Notes: generated from the letters alone by a model not told the origin. A stretch of 64,000 bases of DNA from an uncultured Verrucomicrobiales bacterium (GCA_949373085.1 CASICJ010000004.1:1-64000); one strand, 5' to 3'; positions 39,969-49,200 are shown, numbered from the stretch's first letter. Translations and numbers: made by a program.

Positions 39969-39982
39969 TCCAAACTCGCCCT

Positions 39983-40873
39983 GTGATTCCTTCACGATTT
40001 TTTCTCTGCGGGCCAACTGCTTCTGGCAAGACGGCTCTTGCGCTGGCGCTTGCCGAGGCTTGGGATGGGGAAATTGTGAATTGCGATGCCTTCCAAGTTT
40101 ACCGCGGGCTTGAAATTCTAAGTGCCGCGCCTTCCGATGAGGAGCAGGCGGCCTGTCCGCACTATCTTTTTGGAGTTATAGGTGCCGCTGAATCGATGGA
40201 CGCTGCCAGGTATGCGGCTCTGGCCAATCCGGTCATCGAAGAAATTGAAAGCCGTGGAAAGACGGCAATCGTTGTGGGTGGTTCAGGCTTATATCTTAAA
40301 TTCCTCACACATGGAATAGTCAAGGCGCCACCGGGAGATGAGGGAATCAGGGCGGAATTGGAAGGCTGGTCAGTGGATCAGATTTATGAACGTTTAAAAG
40401 AGCTAGATCCGGATGAGGCCATGCGGCAGAATTCGCAAAATCGAAGGCACCTTTCGCGCGCGCTCGAAATCTGCATCGTGACTGGAGGAAAAGCTTCCGA
40501 ACTTCGTCAAAACTTTGGGGATCCAACTTTGTTGGAGGGTTTGGAAGGGATTGTTTTGACTTGGCCGCGCGAGATGCTGGCTGAACGAATTGCCCTAAGG
40601 ACGGAGATTATGCTTAATTCTGGAGCGATTAATGAAGTCAAAGAGCTCCCTCTCGAAGCAGAAACAATTCGGCAGGCGATAGGGGTTCGCGAAATTGATT
40701 CCTATCTAACTGGGCAAATGACACTCCCAGAATGCGAGGAGCGAATCACGATTTCGACGCGACAATACGCGAAGCGCCAGCGCAATTGGTTCCGGCGAGA
40801 AAGTTGGCTGCGTTCGGTCGATGGAAGTCAGCCGCTTGCTAGGAAGGTCGCTGAAATTAACCGGTGGGATTAG
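39983..40873 (+). CDS. miaA: tRNA dimethylallyltransferase
   Basis: MiaA adds dimethylallyl to A37 of tRNAs reading UNN codons. The P-loop FFLCGPTASGKTALALALA, the NCDAFQVYRGLEILSAAPS segment and VVGGSGLYLKFLTHG are conserved family features, and IRQAIGVREIDSYL matches the C-terminal IGYxE-like region. The start is GTG at 39983, the first in-frame start before the P-loop; upstream is the RRM terminator, so expression may depend on read-through or a promoter inside that short gap. The 3' end overlaps the convergent SHD1 gene by 17 bases. 296 residues, normal length. Confidence 0.93.
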   Translation: MIPSRFFLCGPTASGKTALALALAEAWDGEIVNCDAFQVYRGLEILSAAPSDEEQAACPHYLFGVIGAAESMDAARYAALANPVIEEIESRGKTAIVVGGSGLYLKFLTHGIVKAPPGDEGIRAELEGWSVDQIYERLKELDPDEAMRQNSQNRRHLSRALEICIVTGGKASELRQNFGDPTLLEGLEGIVLTWPREMLAERIALRTEIMLNSGAINEVKELPLEAETIRQAIGVREIDSYLTGQMTLPECEERITISTRQYAKRQRNWFRRESWLRSVDGSQPLARKVAEINRWD

Positions 40874-41615
40874 CCTTGATTCGCTCGTTGGTAATCCGAA
40901 CGACAACGGAATACAGGTTGCCATCTTGTCCGGTGCCGAGTAGAACGGAGTGTTCGTCCTCAGTTCTCCAGAGGTGGGATCCCAAAATGAGTCCGTCTTG
41001 GAGATCTGCCGAATTGGGGTAGGGAGCGCCCTGCACAGGATCACCATGCAGAATGTTGAGAAGCTTAATAAGCTCGGCCCAATTTTTTCTTAGTGTTCCG
41101 CTGTATGCGTCGAGTGATTTCCCTTTCGTCCGAAGGGAGACTTCTTTGAGTTTGGCGTTATGGTCCCAGTCGAAGTAAAGATAACAGTGAAGACCGCCGA
41201 TTGTTTGCTTAGTCTTGAAGATACCATTAAGTCCGACCCGAGCAATCATGGCTGCCGGGACGGATGAGACAACATTTGGGCTGGTGCTAAGTTTTTCAAT
41301 CACTTCCTTACGGCTGTCGCCAAACTCAAGAGTGTCGAAAGCGGCCCCTCTGGGCGCTGCTTCACCAGTTTTTTTGACGCCTTTTTCATTTTCCTTGGGT
41401 GGGTGATTTGCCTTCAACCATAATTGGTCATCGGTATGAAGCTTGGCGATGGAGAAGGTCAGAATTCGGCCTTCTTTTCGTAGCGTGACAAGCTTGCCAT
41501 CATTGGAAACATAGGAAGCTTCGAAGGACTTATCACCTGATGCACTTTTCCATGTGCGGGCGTTAAGTGAGGCAGCCGAAAAAAGGAGAGTAGCGAGAAG
41601 AATAAAAACACGCAT
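40857..41615 (-). CDS. Exported SHD1-domain protein
   Basis: A signal peptide (MRVFILLATLLFSAASLNA) is followed by RTWKSASGDKSFEASYVSN and SIAKLHTDDQLWL. This is the SHD1 (Sla1 homology 1) fold that PVC bacteria often attach to exported proteins. The remaining 170 residues have no domain I know; they contain FDTLEFGDSRKEVIEKLSTSP, reminiscent of small periplasmic adaptor domains. Total 252 residues. It converges on miaA. The role is unknown. Confidence 0.7.
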   Translation of the reverse strand: MRVFILLATLLFSAASLNARTWKSASGDKSFEASYVSNDGKLVTLRKEGRILTFSIAKLHTDDQLWLKANHPPKENEKGVKKTGEAAPRGAAFDTLEFGDSRKEVIEKLSTSPNVVSSVPAAMIARVGLNGIFKTKQTIGGLHCYLYFDWDHNAKLKEVSLRTKGKSLDAYSGTLRKNWAELIKLLNILHGDPVQGAPYPNSADLQDGLILGSHLWRTEDEHSVLLGTGQDGNLYSVVVRITNERIKANPTG

Positions 41616-41822
41616 GATTTATAATCGGGAGAATAATCTTGAGTTCAAGGTGAGCCTGTAATGGTAAAATATTTTGTCAATCTGGAGATCTAAATGTTTA
41701 TCTTTAACAGCATTGATTGGATATTATCTGAATCGCTAATTAATAAAGCTAAGCAGGATGTTGTGATTTGAGAATCCATTGGGTCTCGTTCGGTAGCTAA
41801 TAGAGTTGGATGAGAGGAGATT

Positions 41823-41851
41823 AAAAAAGCCGCATTCCGAAGAAGGCGGCT
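41823..41851 (-). terminator. Terminator downstream of the TIGR04073-type gene
   Basis: Read on the minus strand, the stem AGCCGC / GCGGCT encloses a twelve-base loop and is followed by six T. It lies 26 bases after the stop of the minus-strand gene at 41878. Confidence 0.7.
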
Positions 41852-41877
41852 CTTTGAAAACTAGCGAGAAGTGATGT

Positions 41878-42306
41878 CTACCACTTCTGAGAGCGTGAGT
41901 GGCTGAAGTAGGTTTCAAAACCAAGCTCAGGTGGGAACTCAGAAAGTCCATCCCTAGGATTCATTTCAATCCGGTCGTCAGCACCGCATCGAGTATAAGG
42001 TGGCTTGAAAGTGCCGTGATGAGTTGGGCTGTGGAAGGTCACAAGCTCGAATACGCCGTAGCCGATACGCTTGAGAGCACGACGTGAACCGTCGACAATA
42101 CCGTGGGCCCAGCCTGACCTGCGGCCTTCTGTTTCAGATTTCCGGACCATCTGCTCTGGAACCTCGGTGACTCCGTAGAGGATATTTGCGACAGCCCGTC
42201 CGAGCTTACGCGAAGAACTGTATTGGGTTCCCGGAGGGGCTTGGATGTCAGCCTGTGCGGGAATGGCAAAGCCGATTGTGAGTGTGATCAGTAGGAGCTT
42301 TCTCAT
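41878..42306 (-). CDS. Exosortase system-associated TIGR04073-type protein
   Basis: The 142-residue exported protein starts MRKLLLITLTIGFAIPAQAD, a signal peptide. The mature part has RKLGRAVANILYGVTEVPEQM, the WAHGIVDGSRRALKRIGYG segment, VFELVTF and a closing EFPPELGFETYF. This matches my knowledge of the TIGR04073 family, found in exosortase-encoding Verrucomicrobia. Function unknown. A longer reading frame up to 42432 needs a TTG start and buries the signal peptide, so I reject it. Confidence 0.8.
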   Translation of the reverse strand: MRKLLLITLTIGFAIPAQADIQAPPGTQYSSSRKLGRAVANILYGVTEVPEQMVRKSETEGRRSGWAHGIVDGSRRALKRIGYGVFELVTFHSPTHHGTFKPPYTRCGADDRIEMNPRDGLSEFPPELGFETYFSHSRSQKW

Positions 42307-42651
42307 TACAATTCCTATTTGACCGAAGAACTCGAAGCTTGGCAATGGAAAATTGGCGCTTGAAGCGAAAAATCTTTCAATCTCGATGTGGAAGGGCAAT
42401 CGAGGAATTAGCGGTTCGCTTGGAAGAGGCAAGTTGAGGGGTGATCTCGTGCTAGGATCCCATAGAACTTAGGTGAATTTTGATTTGGTGGTTAAAAAGT
42501 CTAAAGCTGGAAACGTCCTGAATATGGATTATGCCGAGATGATCACGGCACGTTACAGATCATCTTCTGTGAGACGTCAGAAGCTTTGAAAAAAATTCCT
42601 TTGCCAAATCTCGACTTAATCCGGCGCTTCACTAGGATCTTGCCCGTTGTT
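42307..42651. other. Divergent intergenic region
   Basis: About 345 bases between the TIGR04073-type gene and the carboxypeptidase. It includes an eight-base inverted repeat AGATGATC / GATCATCT at 42537-42565 with a 13-base loop, a possible operator or leader hairpin for the downstream gene. An in-frame TTG at 42586 could extend the carboxypeptidase N-terminus. No other gene is apparent. Confidence 0.4.
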
Positions 42652-43614
42652 ATGGAAGTTCGCTTCAAGATATTCAGCTTTTCGAAGCTTTTGCTCGCTG
42701 TTCTATGTTTCTTGATCGGAGTAACAAAGGGTCGTGAAAGCTATATAGCGGTGGAATCTTACAGCGGAAAAATCTTGCTTGAGCTGAACGCTGATAAAAG
42801 GAGGCCTGTGGCCAGTTTGACTAAGATTGCTACCGCGATGGTGGTTTTGGATTGGGTGAAATTGAGTGGAGCAAGCATGGCAGAGATCGCTGTTGTGCCT
42901 CAAGGAACCTCGTTAATCGGTGGGTTCAATCCAATGGGGCTTATTCCGGGGGATCGGATTTCGTTAAGAGAGGCGATGTATTCAATGCTTTTGGGTTCCG
43001 ATAACGTGGCCGCCGCTACCCTTGCCGACCATGCGGGACGCTCAATTCAGAGCCGTTCTGGGGGGGTGTCACCCGAGGCAGCTTTCGTGACCGAAATGAA
43101 CAACCTCGCCCGTGGGCTTGCGATGCAGCAGACTCGCTTTGTCAATCCACATGGGATGGATGTGAGAAGGTCGCAGGGGATTTCGACTGCTCGCGATATG
43201 GCGCGTTTGGCTATTTACGCGATGCGCAATCCAGGTTTTCAGTTTTACGTAAAGCAGACCGAACGGACGATTTCATCTTTTCGCGCGAATCAAAAACGGT
43301 CTTTTAAGGTTCGTAACACTCACGCGATGATCGGTCGTGGGAATGTGAATGGAATTAAAAGTGGAATCACACCACAATCGGGGCCATGTGCGGCAACAAG
43401 TTCGGAAAAGAAGCCTATCGTTCGTAAACTTCCAACCGGAGGGACTCAGCTGACAGGACGTCGTTTGATCACTCTTACGCTTGGGAGTCCGGATCAATGG
43501 GGCATCACGCAAACCTTGATCAATCAGGGGTGGGCTGCCTATGACAACTGGCAACTGCTGGGACAACCTGTGCAGGAGGCCCGCGAGCTACTCATTGTTA
43601 CTAAGCCTCAATGA
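42652..43614 (+). CDS. D-alanyl-D-alanine carboxypeptidase (PBP5/6-type)
   Basis: The start MEVRFKIFSFSKLLLAVLCFL at 42652 gives a signal peptide and about 320 residues; an upstream TTG (42586) would add 22 residues. Active-site motifs occur in order: VASLTKIAT (SxxK), LLGSDNVAA (SxN-like SDN) and VNGIKSGITP (KTG equivalent KSG). It trims the terminal D-Ala from peptidoglycan pentapeptides in the periplasm. The C-terminal beta domain and amphipathic anchor of E. coli PBP5 appear short or absent. Monocistronic, 30 bases before pfk. Confidence 0.88.
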   Translation: MEVRFKIFSFSKLLLAVLCFLIGVTKGRESYIAVESYSGKILLELNADKRRPVASLTKIATAMVVLDWVKLSGASMAEIAVVPQGTSLIGGFNPMGLIPGDRISLREAMYSMLLGSDNVAAATLADHAGRSIQSRSGGVSPEAAFVTEMNNLARGLAMQQTRFVNPHGMDVRRSQGISTARDMARLAIYAMRNPGFQFYVKQTERTISSFRANQKRSFKVRNTHAMIGRGNVNGIKSGITPQSGPCAATSSEKKPIVRKLPTGGTQLTGRRLITLTLGSPDQWGITQTLINQGWAAYDNWQLLGQPVQEARELLIVTKPQ

Positions 43615-43644
43615 ACCGAAAAACTTTCACACACAAATTAAATC

Positions 43645-44718
43645 ATGAGAATTGGAATTCTTAATTGCGGGGGCGATTGCCCAGGGCTGAATGCAGTTAT
43701 TCACGGAGTTGTTGGTGCCGCGGCTTCTAAAGGCTGGGAAACCATCGGTTTCAGAGATGGCTTTGAAGGACTTCTTCCTCCGGGAGATTTCACCTTTCTA
43801 AATCCTAAGGATACTGAGGGGATCCTTAAGCAGGGTGGCACCATTCTTGGAACCACTAATAAGGGGAATTTTGCGGCAAAGGTTGGGGAGGGCGATATTG
43901 CCCGGGTACCCCAGCAAATCGTTGATCGAGCCAAGAAGACCTTGGATCAGCTTGAAATCGGAGCTCTGGTAGTCGTTGGCGGTGATGGATCACTGACAAC
44001 CGCAAATCAACTTTACGAGCAAGGCTGGCCTATCATTGGGGTGCCCAAAACGATCGATAATGATCTCAAGGCCACCTCAATGACCTTTGGTTTTGATAGT
44101 GCAGTAAGCACAGTGGTAGATGGCCTTGACCGACTTTACACCACGGCTCAAAGCCACAAACGCGTGATGGTTCTAGAGGTCATGGGTCGTCACGCTGGTT
44201 GGATTGCTTTGTGGGGCGGAATGGCTGGAGCAGCAAATGTCATTCTTCTTCCTGAGATTGCTTTTACTTACGAAAAAGTGGCAGAGCACCTCAAGAGGCG
44301 CGAAGCAATGGGTTACACAAGTTCGCTGGTGGTCGTGGCCGAGGGCGCCAAAAACCCCGAAGGACATCTTGCGACGGTAGATGACAATCGTGGTGGTGAA
44401 GTTCGTCTTGGAGGTATTGGTGAGCAGGTCGCCAAAAAAATTGGTGAGCTTACTGGCAAAGAGACTCGCTCCACGACTTTAGGACACATTCAACGGGGTG
44501 GAACTCCGACGCCACTTGACCGAATTTTGGGGATTCGTTTTGGCGTGATGGCCGCACAACTTGCCGGTGAGGGTAAGTTTGGGCAAATGGTAAGTTATCA
44601 CAGTTATCACGTCGGTTCGGTTCCTATCAAAGAGGCTGTGGAAGAGCTCCGACTCGTTGAATCCGACACTGAAGTTGTAAAAGCTGCTCGGGCAGTTGGG
44701 GTGTGTTTTGGTGACTAA
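43645..44718 (+). CDS. pfkA: 6-phosphofructokinase, group III type
   Basis: The 357-residue enzyme begins MRIGILNCGGDCPGLNAVI. It has VVVGGDGSLTTA, where a Gly stands at the position called 104 in E. coli (typical of ATP users), and GVPKTIDNDL, with Lys at position 124 (typical of PPi users). The substrate motif VMGRHAGWIAL and LGHIQRGGTPTPLDR are intact. The Gly104/Lys124 combination marks the actinobacterial-type group III enzymes, which include ATP-dependent forms. It should phosphorylate fructose 6-phosphate in glycolysis. Phosphoryl donor predicted ATP, not certain. Confidence 0.9.
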   Translation: MRIGILNCGGDCPGLNAVIHGVVGAAASKGWETIGFRDGFEGLLPPGDFTFLNPKDTEGILKQGGTILGTTNKGNFAAKVGEGDIARVPQQIVDRAKKTLDQLEIGALVVVGGDGSLTTANQLYEQGWPIIGVPKTIDNDLKATSMTFGFDSAVSTVVDGLDRLYTTAQSHKRVMVLEVMGRHAGWIALWGGMAGAANVILLPEIAFTYEKVAEHLKRREAMGYTSSLVVVAEGAKNPEGHLATVDDNRGGEVRLGGIGEQVAKKIGELTGKETRSTTLGHIQRGGTPTPLDRILGIRFGVMAAQLAGEGKFGQMVSYHSYHVGSVPIKEAVEELRLVESDTEVVKAARAVGVCFGD

Positions 44719-44734
44719 TTTTTTAAATACTGAT

Positions 44735-45214
44735 ATGAACCAACTCCTTAATCTTCTTAGGCGCAATGCGCGACAGTCCGATGCTAATTTGGCAGCCCAA
44801 ATTTCCTCTACGGAAGAGGCGGTGGCGTCTCAGATTGCGGCCTGGGAAGAGGACGGCACGATTCGCGGTTACCGTGCCATGATCGACCCCGCTCTGGATG
44901 ACGATGATGACGTGACGGCTTTTATCGAAGTTCGACTCACTCCAGAACGCGGAGGAGGATTTGATCGTCTTGCTCGGCGGATTTCCCGCTTCGATCAAAT
45001 AACTAGCTGTTATCTAATCAGCGGTGGATACGATCTGCTTGTAATGGTCGAAGGAAAAGATTTGTTATCGGTGGCTGCATTTGTCTCGGAGAAACTTAGT
45101 ACGATTGAGGGTGTAATTTCGACTGCAACTCACTTTAGGCTGAAGTCATACAAAGAGAAGGGATTCATTTTCGGTGAAAATGTAGATACATCTCGCCTTC
45201 CAGTTGTCCCCTAG
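44735..45214 (+). CDS. Lrp/AsnC-family transcriptional regulator
   Basis: The start MNQLLNLLRRNARQSDANLAA at 44735 lies 16 bases after pfk. The N-terminal winged helix-turn-helix (about 1-50) is followed by a RAM effector domain with TAFIEVRLTPERGGG, SCYLISGGYDLLVMVEG and a closing THFRLKSYKEKG. 159 residues, normal. It lies 11 bases upstream of a class I aminotransferase; this regulator-aminotransferase pairing is also known from Bacillus (yugG-yugH), so it probably controls that gene in response to an amino acid. Confidence 0.88.
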   Translation: MNQLLNLLRRNARQSDANLAAQISSTEEAVASQIAAWEEDGTIRGYRAMIDPALDDDDDVTAFIEVRLTPERGGGFDRLARRISRFDQITSCYLISGGYDLLVMVEGKDLLSVAAFVSEKLSTIEGVISTATHFRLKSYKEKGFIFGENVDTSRLPVVP

Positions 45215-45225
45215 GAATTTTCGTG

Positions 45226-46395
45226 ATGGATATAAACTCCAAACTGGCAACTCATTTGCAAACCATTCCACGTTCAGGAATCCGGGACTTTTTCGAACTT
45301 GTAATCGGGCGCGACGACGTGATTTCTCTGGGGGTTGGAGAACCTGACTTCGCCACACCTTGGTCGATTCGGGAGGCGGCTATTTACTCGTTGGAAAAAG
45401 GGGAGACGAGTTATACTTCCAATCTAGGTCTCCTCAGCTTGCGGGAAAAGATCTCGGAGTACGTCGATGGTTTTTTCAATGTGTCCTATGATGCTCAATC
45501 TGAAGTTCTTGTTACGGTAGGGGTTTCCGAGGCACTGGATCTTGCATTGCGGGCTCTCCTAAATCCCGGTGACGAAGTGATTTATCACGAACCGTGCTAT
45601 GTTTCTTACTCTCCGAGTATCGTCATGGCACATGGTGTTGCGGTGCCAGTTGCGACGACGAAGGAAGATGGTTTTTCTCTAAAACCGAATGCTCTGGCTG
45701 CTGCAATTACGTCGAAGACGAAGATTGTGATGCTAAATTTCCCGACGAACCCGACGGGCGCGGTTGCTTCTAGGGAAGATCTTGAAGGGATCGCCAAGCT
45801 CTGCGTGAAGCACGATCTTATAGTCTTGAGTGATGAGATTTACAGCGAACTTCGTTATGATGAAGAAGAGCATGTGAGTATTGTAACCTTACCTGGCATG
45901 CGCGACCGGACGATTCTTCTTCATGGATTTTCCAAAGCCTTTGCGATGACGGGGTTCCGGCTCGGTTACGCTTGTGCTCCTGCCTCGCTGATTGAGGCGA
46001 TGATGAAAATTCATCAATATGGAATTTTATGTGCGCCCATTACTAGTCAAGCAGCCGCGCTTGAAGCTTTAAGCGGTGGGCATGATTTATATACTCCAAT
46101 GAAGAATGAATATCACCAAAGGCGTGACTTTTTGGTGAGTAGACTTAATGGGATGGGAATCGATTGCCACTGTCCAGGTGGGGCCTTTTACGTATTTCCC
46201 GATATCCGGAGGTTTGGATTGTCGAGTAAGGATTTTGCTCTGGGACTCCTCGAGGCAGAGCAGGTTGCAGTTGTGCCGGGTGACGCTTTTGGTGAATCGG
46301 GGGAAGGATTCCTTCGTTGTTGCTACGCAACGGGCATGGATGATTTGAAGGCTGCGATGGATGCGATGGAGCGATACATTGGAACGCTGTCCTGA
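45226..46395 (+). CDS. Class I/II pyridoxal-phosphate aminotransferase
   Basis: The 389-residue enzyme contains SLGVGEPDFATPW, the FPTNPTGAV segment, SDEIYSELRYD and the PLP lysine in LLHGFSKAFAMTGFRLGYA, ending with RCCYATGMDDL. It belongs to the aspartate/aromatic-type (subgroup I-gamma) aminotransferases. I chose ATG 45226, about nine bases after an AGGA; GTG 45223 is equally in frame. It is paired with the Lrp gene and is followed after three bases by the CPBP protease gene. Confidence 0.9.
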   Translation: MDINSKLATHLQTIPRSGIRDFFELVIGRDDVISLGVGEPDFATPWSIREAAIYSLEKGETSYTSNLGLLSLREKISEYVDGFFNVSYDAQSEVLVTVGVSEALDLALRALLNPGDEVIYHEPCYVSYSPSIVMAHGVAVPVATTKEDGFSLKPNALAAAITSKTKIVMLNFPTNPTGAVASREDLEGIAKLCVKHDLIVLSDEIYSELRYDEEEHVSIVTLPGMRDRTILLHGFSKAFAMTGFRLGYACAPASLIEAMMKIHQYGILCAPITSQAAALEALSGGHDLYTPMKNEYHQRRDFLVSRLNGMGIDCHCPGGAFYVFPDIRRFGLSSKDFALGLLEAEQVAVVPGDAFGESGEGFLRCCYATGMDDLKAAMDAMERYIGTLS

Positions 46396-46398
46396 GGC

Positions 46399-47163
46399 AT
46401 GAAAGATCAATTAAAGATTTGGAGGGAAGACCGGACTTTGGCTTATGTCGTGCCGTTTGCGGTCTTTATGATTTTCAATCTAATTTATCAATTTTTGGGG
46501 GAGGCGATGCTTTGGGAGCATGATCGTGCACCTTGGTATCGCCACTGGCCAGATCAGCTTTTTTATCCGATCCAGACAGTTGCGTGTTTTGGGGTTCTCG
46601 CGTTTTTTTGGAAACACTATGAGTTTCAATGGAGTAAAAAAGTCTGGGTTGGAGTCTTTGCGGGTTTCATTGGAATCGGGTTTTGGCTACTCCCTACGAC
46701 TCTTTACGACTGGTTAGGAATGACAGGAAAGCCTGATGGTTTTTTCGAGAAGCTTACTGGTCTTGCTCCTCGTAGAGAGGGATTTGATCCTGGGGTCTTT
46801 GAAAACCCGGCAGCCTACTGGTCCTCCCTAATTTTTCGCATGGTCCGGGCTGTCGTTGTAGTAGCATTAGTTGAAGAAATTTTCTGGCGGGGGTTCTTGA
46901 TGCGTTTTCTTTTGGATATGGACGGCAACTACTGGAAAGTGCCTTTTGGAAAGCCAGCCAAGTTTTCTTTCGTGGTGGTAACTTTGGTATTTGTCTTGGC
47001 GCATGCTCCCATCGATTATGCCGGTGCAGTCGTTTATGGATCGCTGGCTTACGCCGTTGCGGTCTACACTAAAAGTCTTCTGGCATGTGTTGTAATGCAT
47101 GGTGTGGCGAATGCCACCATGGGATTTTATGCTCTTTATTATGGAAAGTTAGGGCTTTGGTAG
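46399..47163 (+). CDS. CPBP-family intramembrane protease (exosortase-associated CAAX-protease-like)
   Basis: The 254-residue protein has about seven hydrophobic segments and the CPBP motifs VVALVEEIFWRGFLMRFL (EExxxR), FVLAHAPIDY (FxxxH) and CVVMHGVANATMG. The pattern fits the CAAX prenyl protease-related family TIGR03008, which occurs with exosortase in bacteria that sort proteins to the envelope. With the TIGR04073-type protein at 41.9 kb it hints that the organism has an exosortase elsewhere. It is the last gene of the Lrp-aminotransferase unit, by spacing. Confidence 0.82.
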   Translation: MKDQLKIWREDRTLAYVVPFAVFMIFNLIYQFLGEAMLWEHDRAPWYRHWPDQLFYPIQTVACFGVLAFFWKHYEFQWSKKVWVGVFAGFIGIGFWLLPTTLYDWLGMTGKPDGFFEKLTGLAPRREGFDPGVFENPAAYWSSLIFRMVRAVVVVALVEEIFWRGFLMRFLLDMDGNYWKVPFGKPAKFSFVVVTLVFVLAHAPIDYAGAVVYGSLAYAVAVYTKSLLACVVMHGVANATMGFYALYYGKLGLW

Positions 47164-47214
47164 CCTGTGGGTTTAAGATTGGCCAACTTGTTCAAATGAG
47201 GCAAGTTGCACGCT

Positions 47215-49200
47215 GTGTCTGACATCTCCTCTCGTGAATTGACTGTCGAAGCCGTGCGCCAGAGGCTTGGCTTCGCAAAGGATGAGTGTCTTGAGGATGG
47301 TCTTTCCAGGTGGCGCAAAGTGGAGATTCGCCTGTATTGGATGGCGAAAAGTGCAAAGAATTCAGCGGCGAAGGCTAGCTTCGAACGCGACCTTGCCGAG
47401 TTACGGATCTTGATTAATGTGGTAGAAGCAGAGTTGGCCAAGAAGAAGGTTTCGGAGGTCGTTCCCTTTCAGCGACAGATTTCGGTTCCCGTAAAGGTTT
47501 CTAAGAAGCGGAAAGGAGGATTTGTCATATTTGCTCTTATGTTTGGGCTGCTAAGTGGAAGCGGTTATTATGCTTATAAAGGCGGGTTTTTGGAATTAAG
47601 AAATCTGCAAAAAGAGGTGGTGAACCTTGAAAGTCTTCAGGAGAATTTTGTGGTCTCGATTGAGAAGCGTCGCTGGAATGAAGCCGAGAACTTCACCAAA
47701 CTTCTCAAGGAAGCTGGCGCAACTGAGGTGGTGATCCAAGAGTCTCTTGCTGAAATTGAAAAGGGTCGTAACGAGGAGAAGGGCCAGCACATTGCCTTCT
47801 TAATCTCGAATGCGCAATCAGCTCAGGAAGCGGGTCAGCTGCTGGAAGCTGAGATTTTTTGTCAGGAAGTGGGAAAGTTGCAGCCTGGGCACCCCATTGT
47901 TCCTTCGATTCGCGAATCGATTCAGAAGAGTCGCCTCGAACTTCGCAGGAAGTTAACAGTCATTGAGATTGAAAAATCAATGGAATCAGAGAATTGGGAG
48001 ATTGCAAAAAGCCAATTGGGAATGCTTAGAAAATCTGACCCTGCATTTAATCGAATTTCCTCTATTGAGATGAGTCTCAAGACCGCTGAGGAAGAGGCGA
48101 TTAAGCGGAAGAAGAAGGCGGCGGGTTTGATGGAGAAGGTGAAATCGTTGGATGAAGGGACTTACTCTCCGAAGATTATTGCCCTTCTCGAGGAAGCGGT
48201 GCGACTCGATCCTTCCGAGGAAAATCGTTCGCTTTATAAGCAGATGGCGTCCTATGGGAAAATGATCAGGGTTCCTGAAGAGCATAAAACGATTTCAGCA
48301 GCTCTCAAAGTTGCCAAGAAAAACGATCGTGTTTTTGTTTCAAAGGGCATCTATCACGAGTCGCTTATAATACCCCATGGGGTGCAAATTATCGGGGAAA
48401 GCCGGGCGGCTACAATCATTGAATGTCCTGCTGATATTGGCGCGGTAATCACTGTTCCGGTAGATGTAAGTGATGTTCGTGTGGCATCTTTGACCTTGCG
48501 GCACTCTGGTCTGGTGAATGACGACGAGCGATCGCCAGTCGTGGCTATCGATGGCGGATCTATGGAAGGCGAGGATCTTCTAGTCATTCGTGCCAGTGGG
48601 CACGGCATCGCTGTTTTGAATGGTGGTAAGGCCTCTTTGTCGTTATGTAAAATAGCTGATTCTGGGTGGGATGGAATTTCAGTGACAGGTGAGGCGTCCA
48701 GTGTCGAATTATCCACCGTCACTTGCGAAAAAAATCTACATCATGGAGTTGATTTCTGGGACGGAGCAAGTGGCTCGATAAAAAGCTCTCATTTGATTGG
48801 TAATGGACGAAACGGGCTTTTTGCGATTGGGGCTTTAGGAGCTATAAGTGTGCAAACTACTCGAAGCGAAAAGAATCGAGAAGTAGGGTTTTATTTTTCG
48901 GAGGTCAATGGAGTTAATATTGTTAACTGTCAGGTTTATGAGAATTTTCTTGGAGGAATACTCTTTGATCAAGGAAGTAAGGCAATTTCGCTCAAGGGGA
49001 ATAAGATCACCAAGAATGGAGAAGCCGGACTTGTCTTCGAGATGGGAGTCGAGGTCGTTAGCGAAGATGAAAATGAGGTCGAAGAAAATACTGGGAAGCA
49101 AATTTGGCGTGACGCAGTTTTCAGGACTTTAGGTGGAGAAGATACGGTATCACCACCGCCGCCGCCACCTCCTTTAAAAGAGGAAAAGGCAGATTACTAG
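47215..49200 (+). CDS. Membrane-anchored right-handed beta-helix protein
   Basis: About 661 residues from GTG 47215. Residues 1-100 are cytoplasmic and helical, followed by a transmembrane helix (GGFVIFALMFGLLSGSGYYAY). A helical coiled or TPR-like stalk runs to about residue 350, with repeated SLQENFVVSIEKRRWNEAE-like helices. Then comes a parallel beta-helix: HGVQIIGESRAATIIECPAD, GISVTGEASSVELSTVTCEK, NGRNGLFAIGALGAISVQTT and NGVNIVNCQVYENFLGGIL. The C-terminus is a run of seven prolines and KEEKADY. Such folds often bind or cut polysaccharides; no catalytic residues could be assigned. Confidence 0.75.
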   Translation: MSDISSRELTVEAVRQRLGFAKDECLEDGLSRWRKVEIRLYWMAKSAKNSAAKASFERDLAELRILINVVEAELAKKKVSEVVPFQRQISVPVKVSKKRKGGFVIFALMFGLLSGSGYYAYKGGFLELRNLQKEVVNLESLQENFVVSIEKRRWNEAENFTKLLKEAGATEVVIQESLAEIEKGRNEEKGQHIAFLISNAQSAQEAGQLLEAEIFCQEVGKLQPGHPIVPSIRESIQKSRLELRRKLTVIEIEKSMESENWEIAKSQLGMLRKSDPAFNRISSIEMSLKTAEEEAIKRKKKAAGLMEKVKSLDEGTYSPKIIALLEEAVRLDPSEENRSLYKQMASYGKMIRVPEEHKTISAALKVAKKNDRVFVSKGIYHESLIIPHGVQIIGESRAATIIECPADIGAVITVPVDVSDVRVASLTLRHSGLVNDDERSPVVAIDGGSMEGEDLLVIRASGHGIAVLNGGKASLSLCKIADSGWDGISVTGEASSVELSTVTCEKNLHHGVDFWDGASGSIKSSHLIGNGRNGLFAIGALGAISVQTTRSEKNREVGFYFSEVNGVNIVNCQVYENFLGGILFDQGSKAISLKGNKITKNGEAGLVFEMGVEVVSEDENEVEENTGKQIWRDAVFRTLGGEDTVSPPPPPPPLKEEKADY

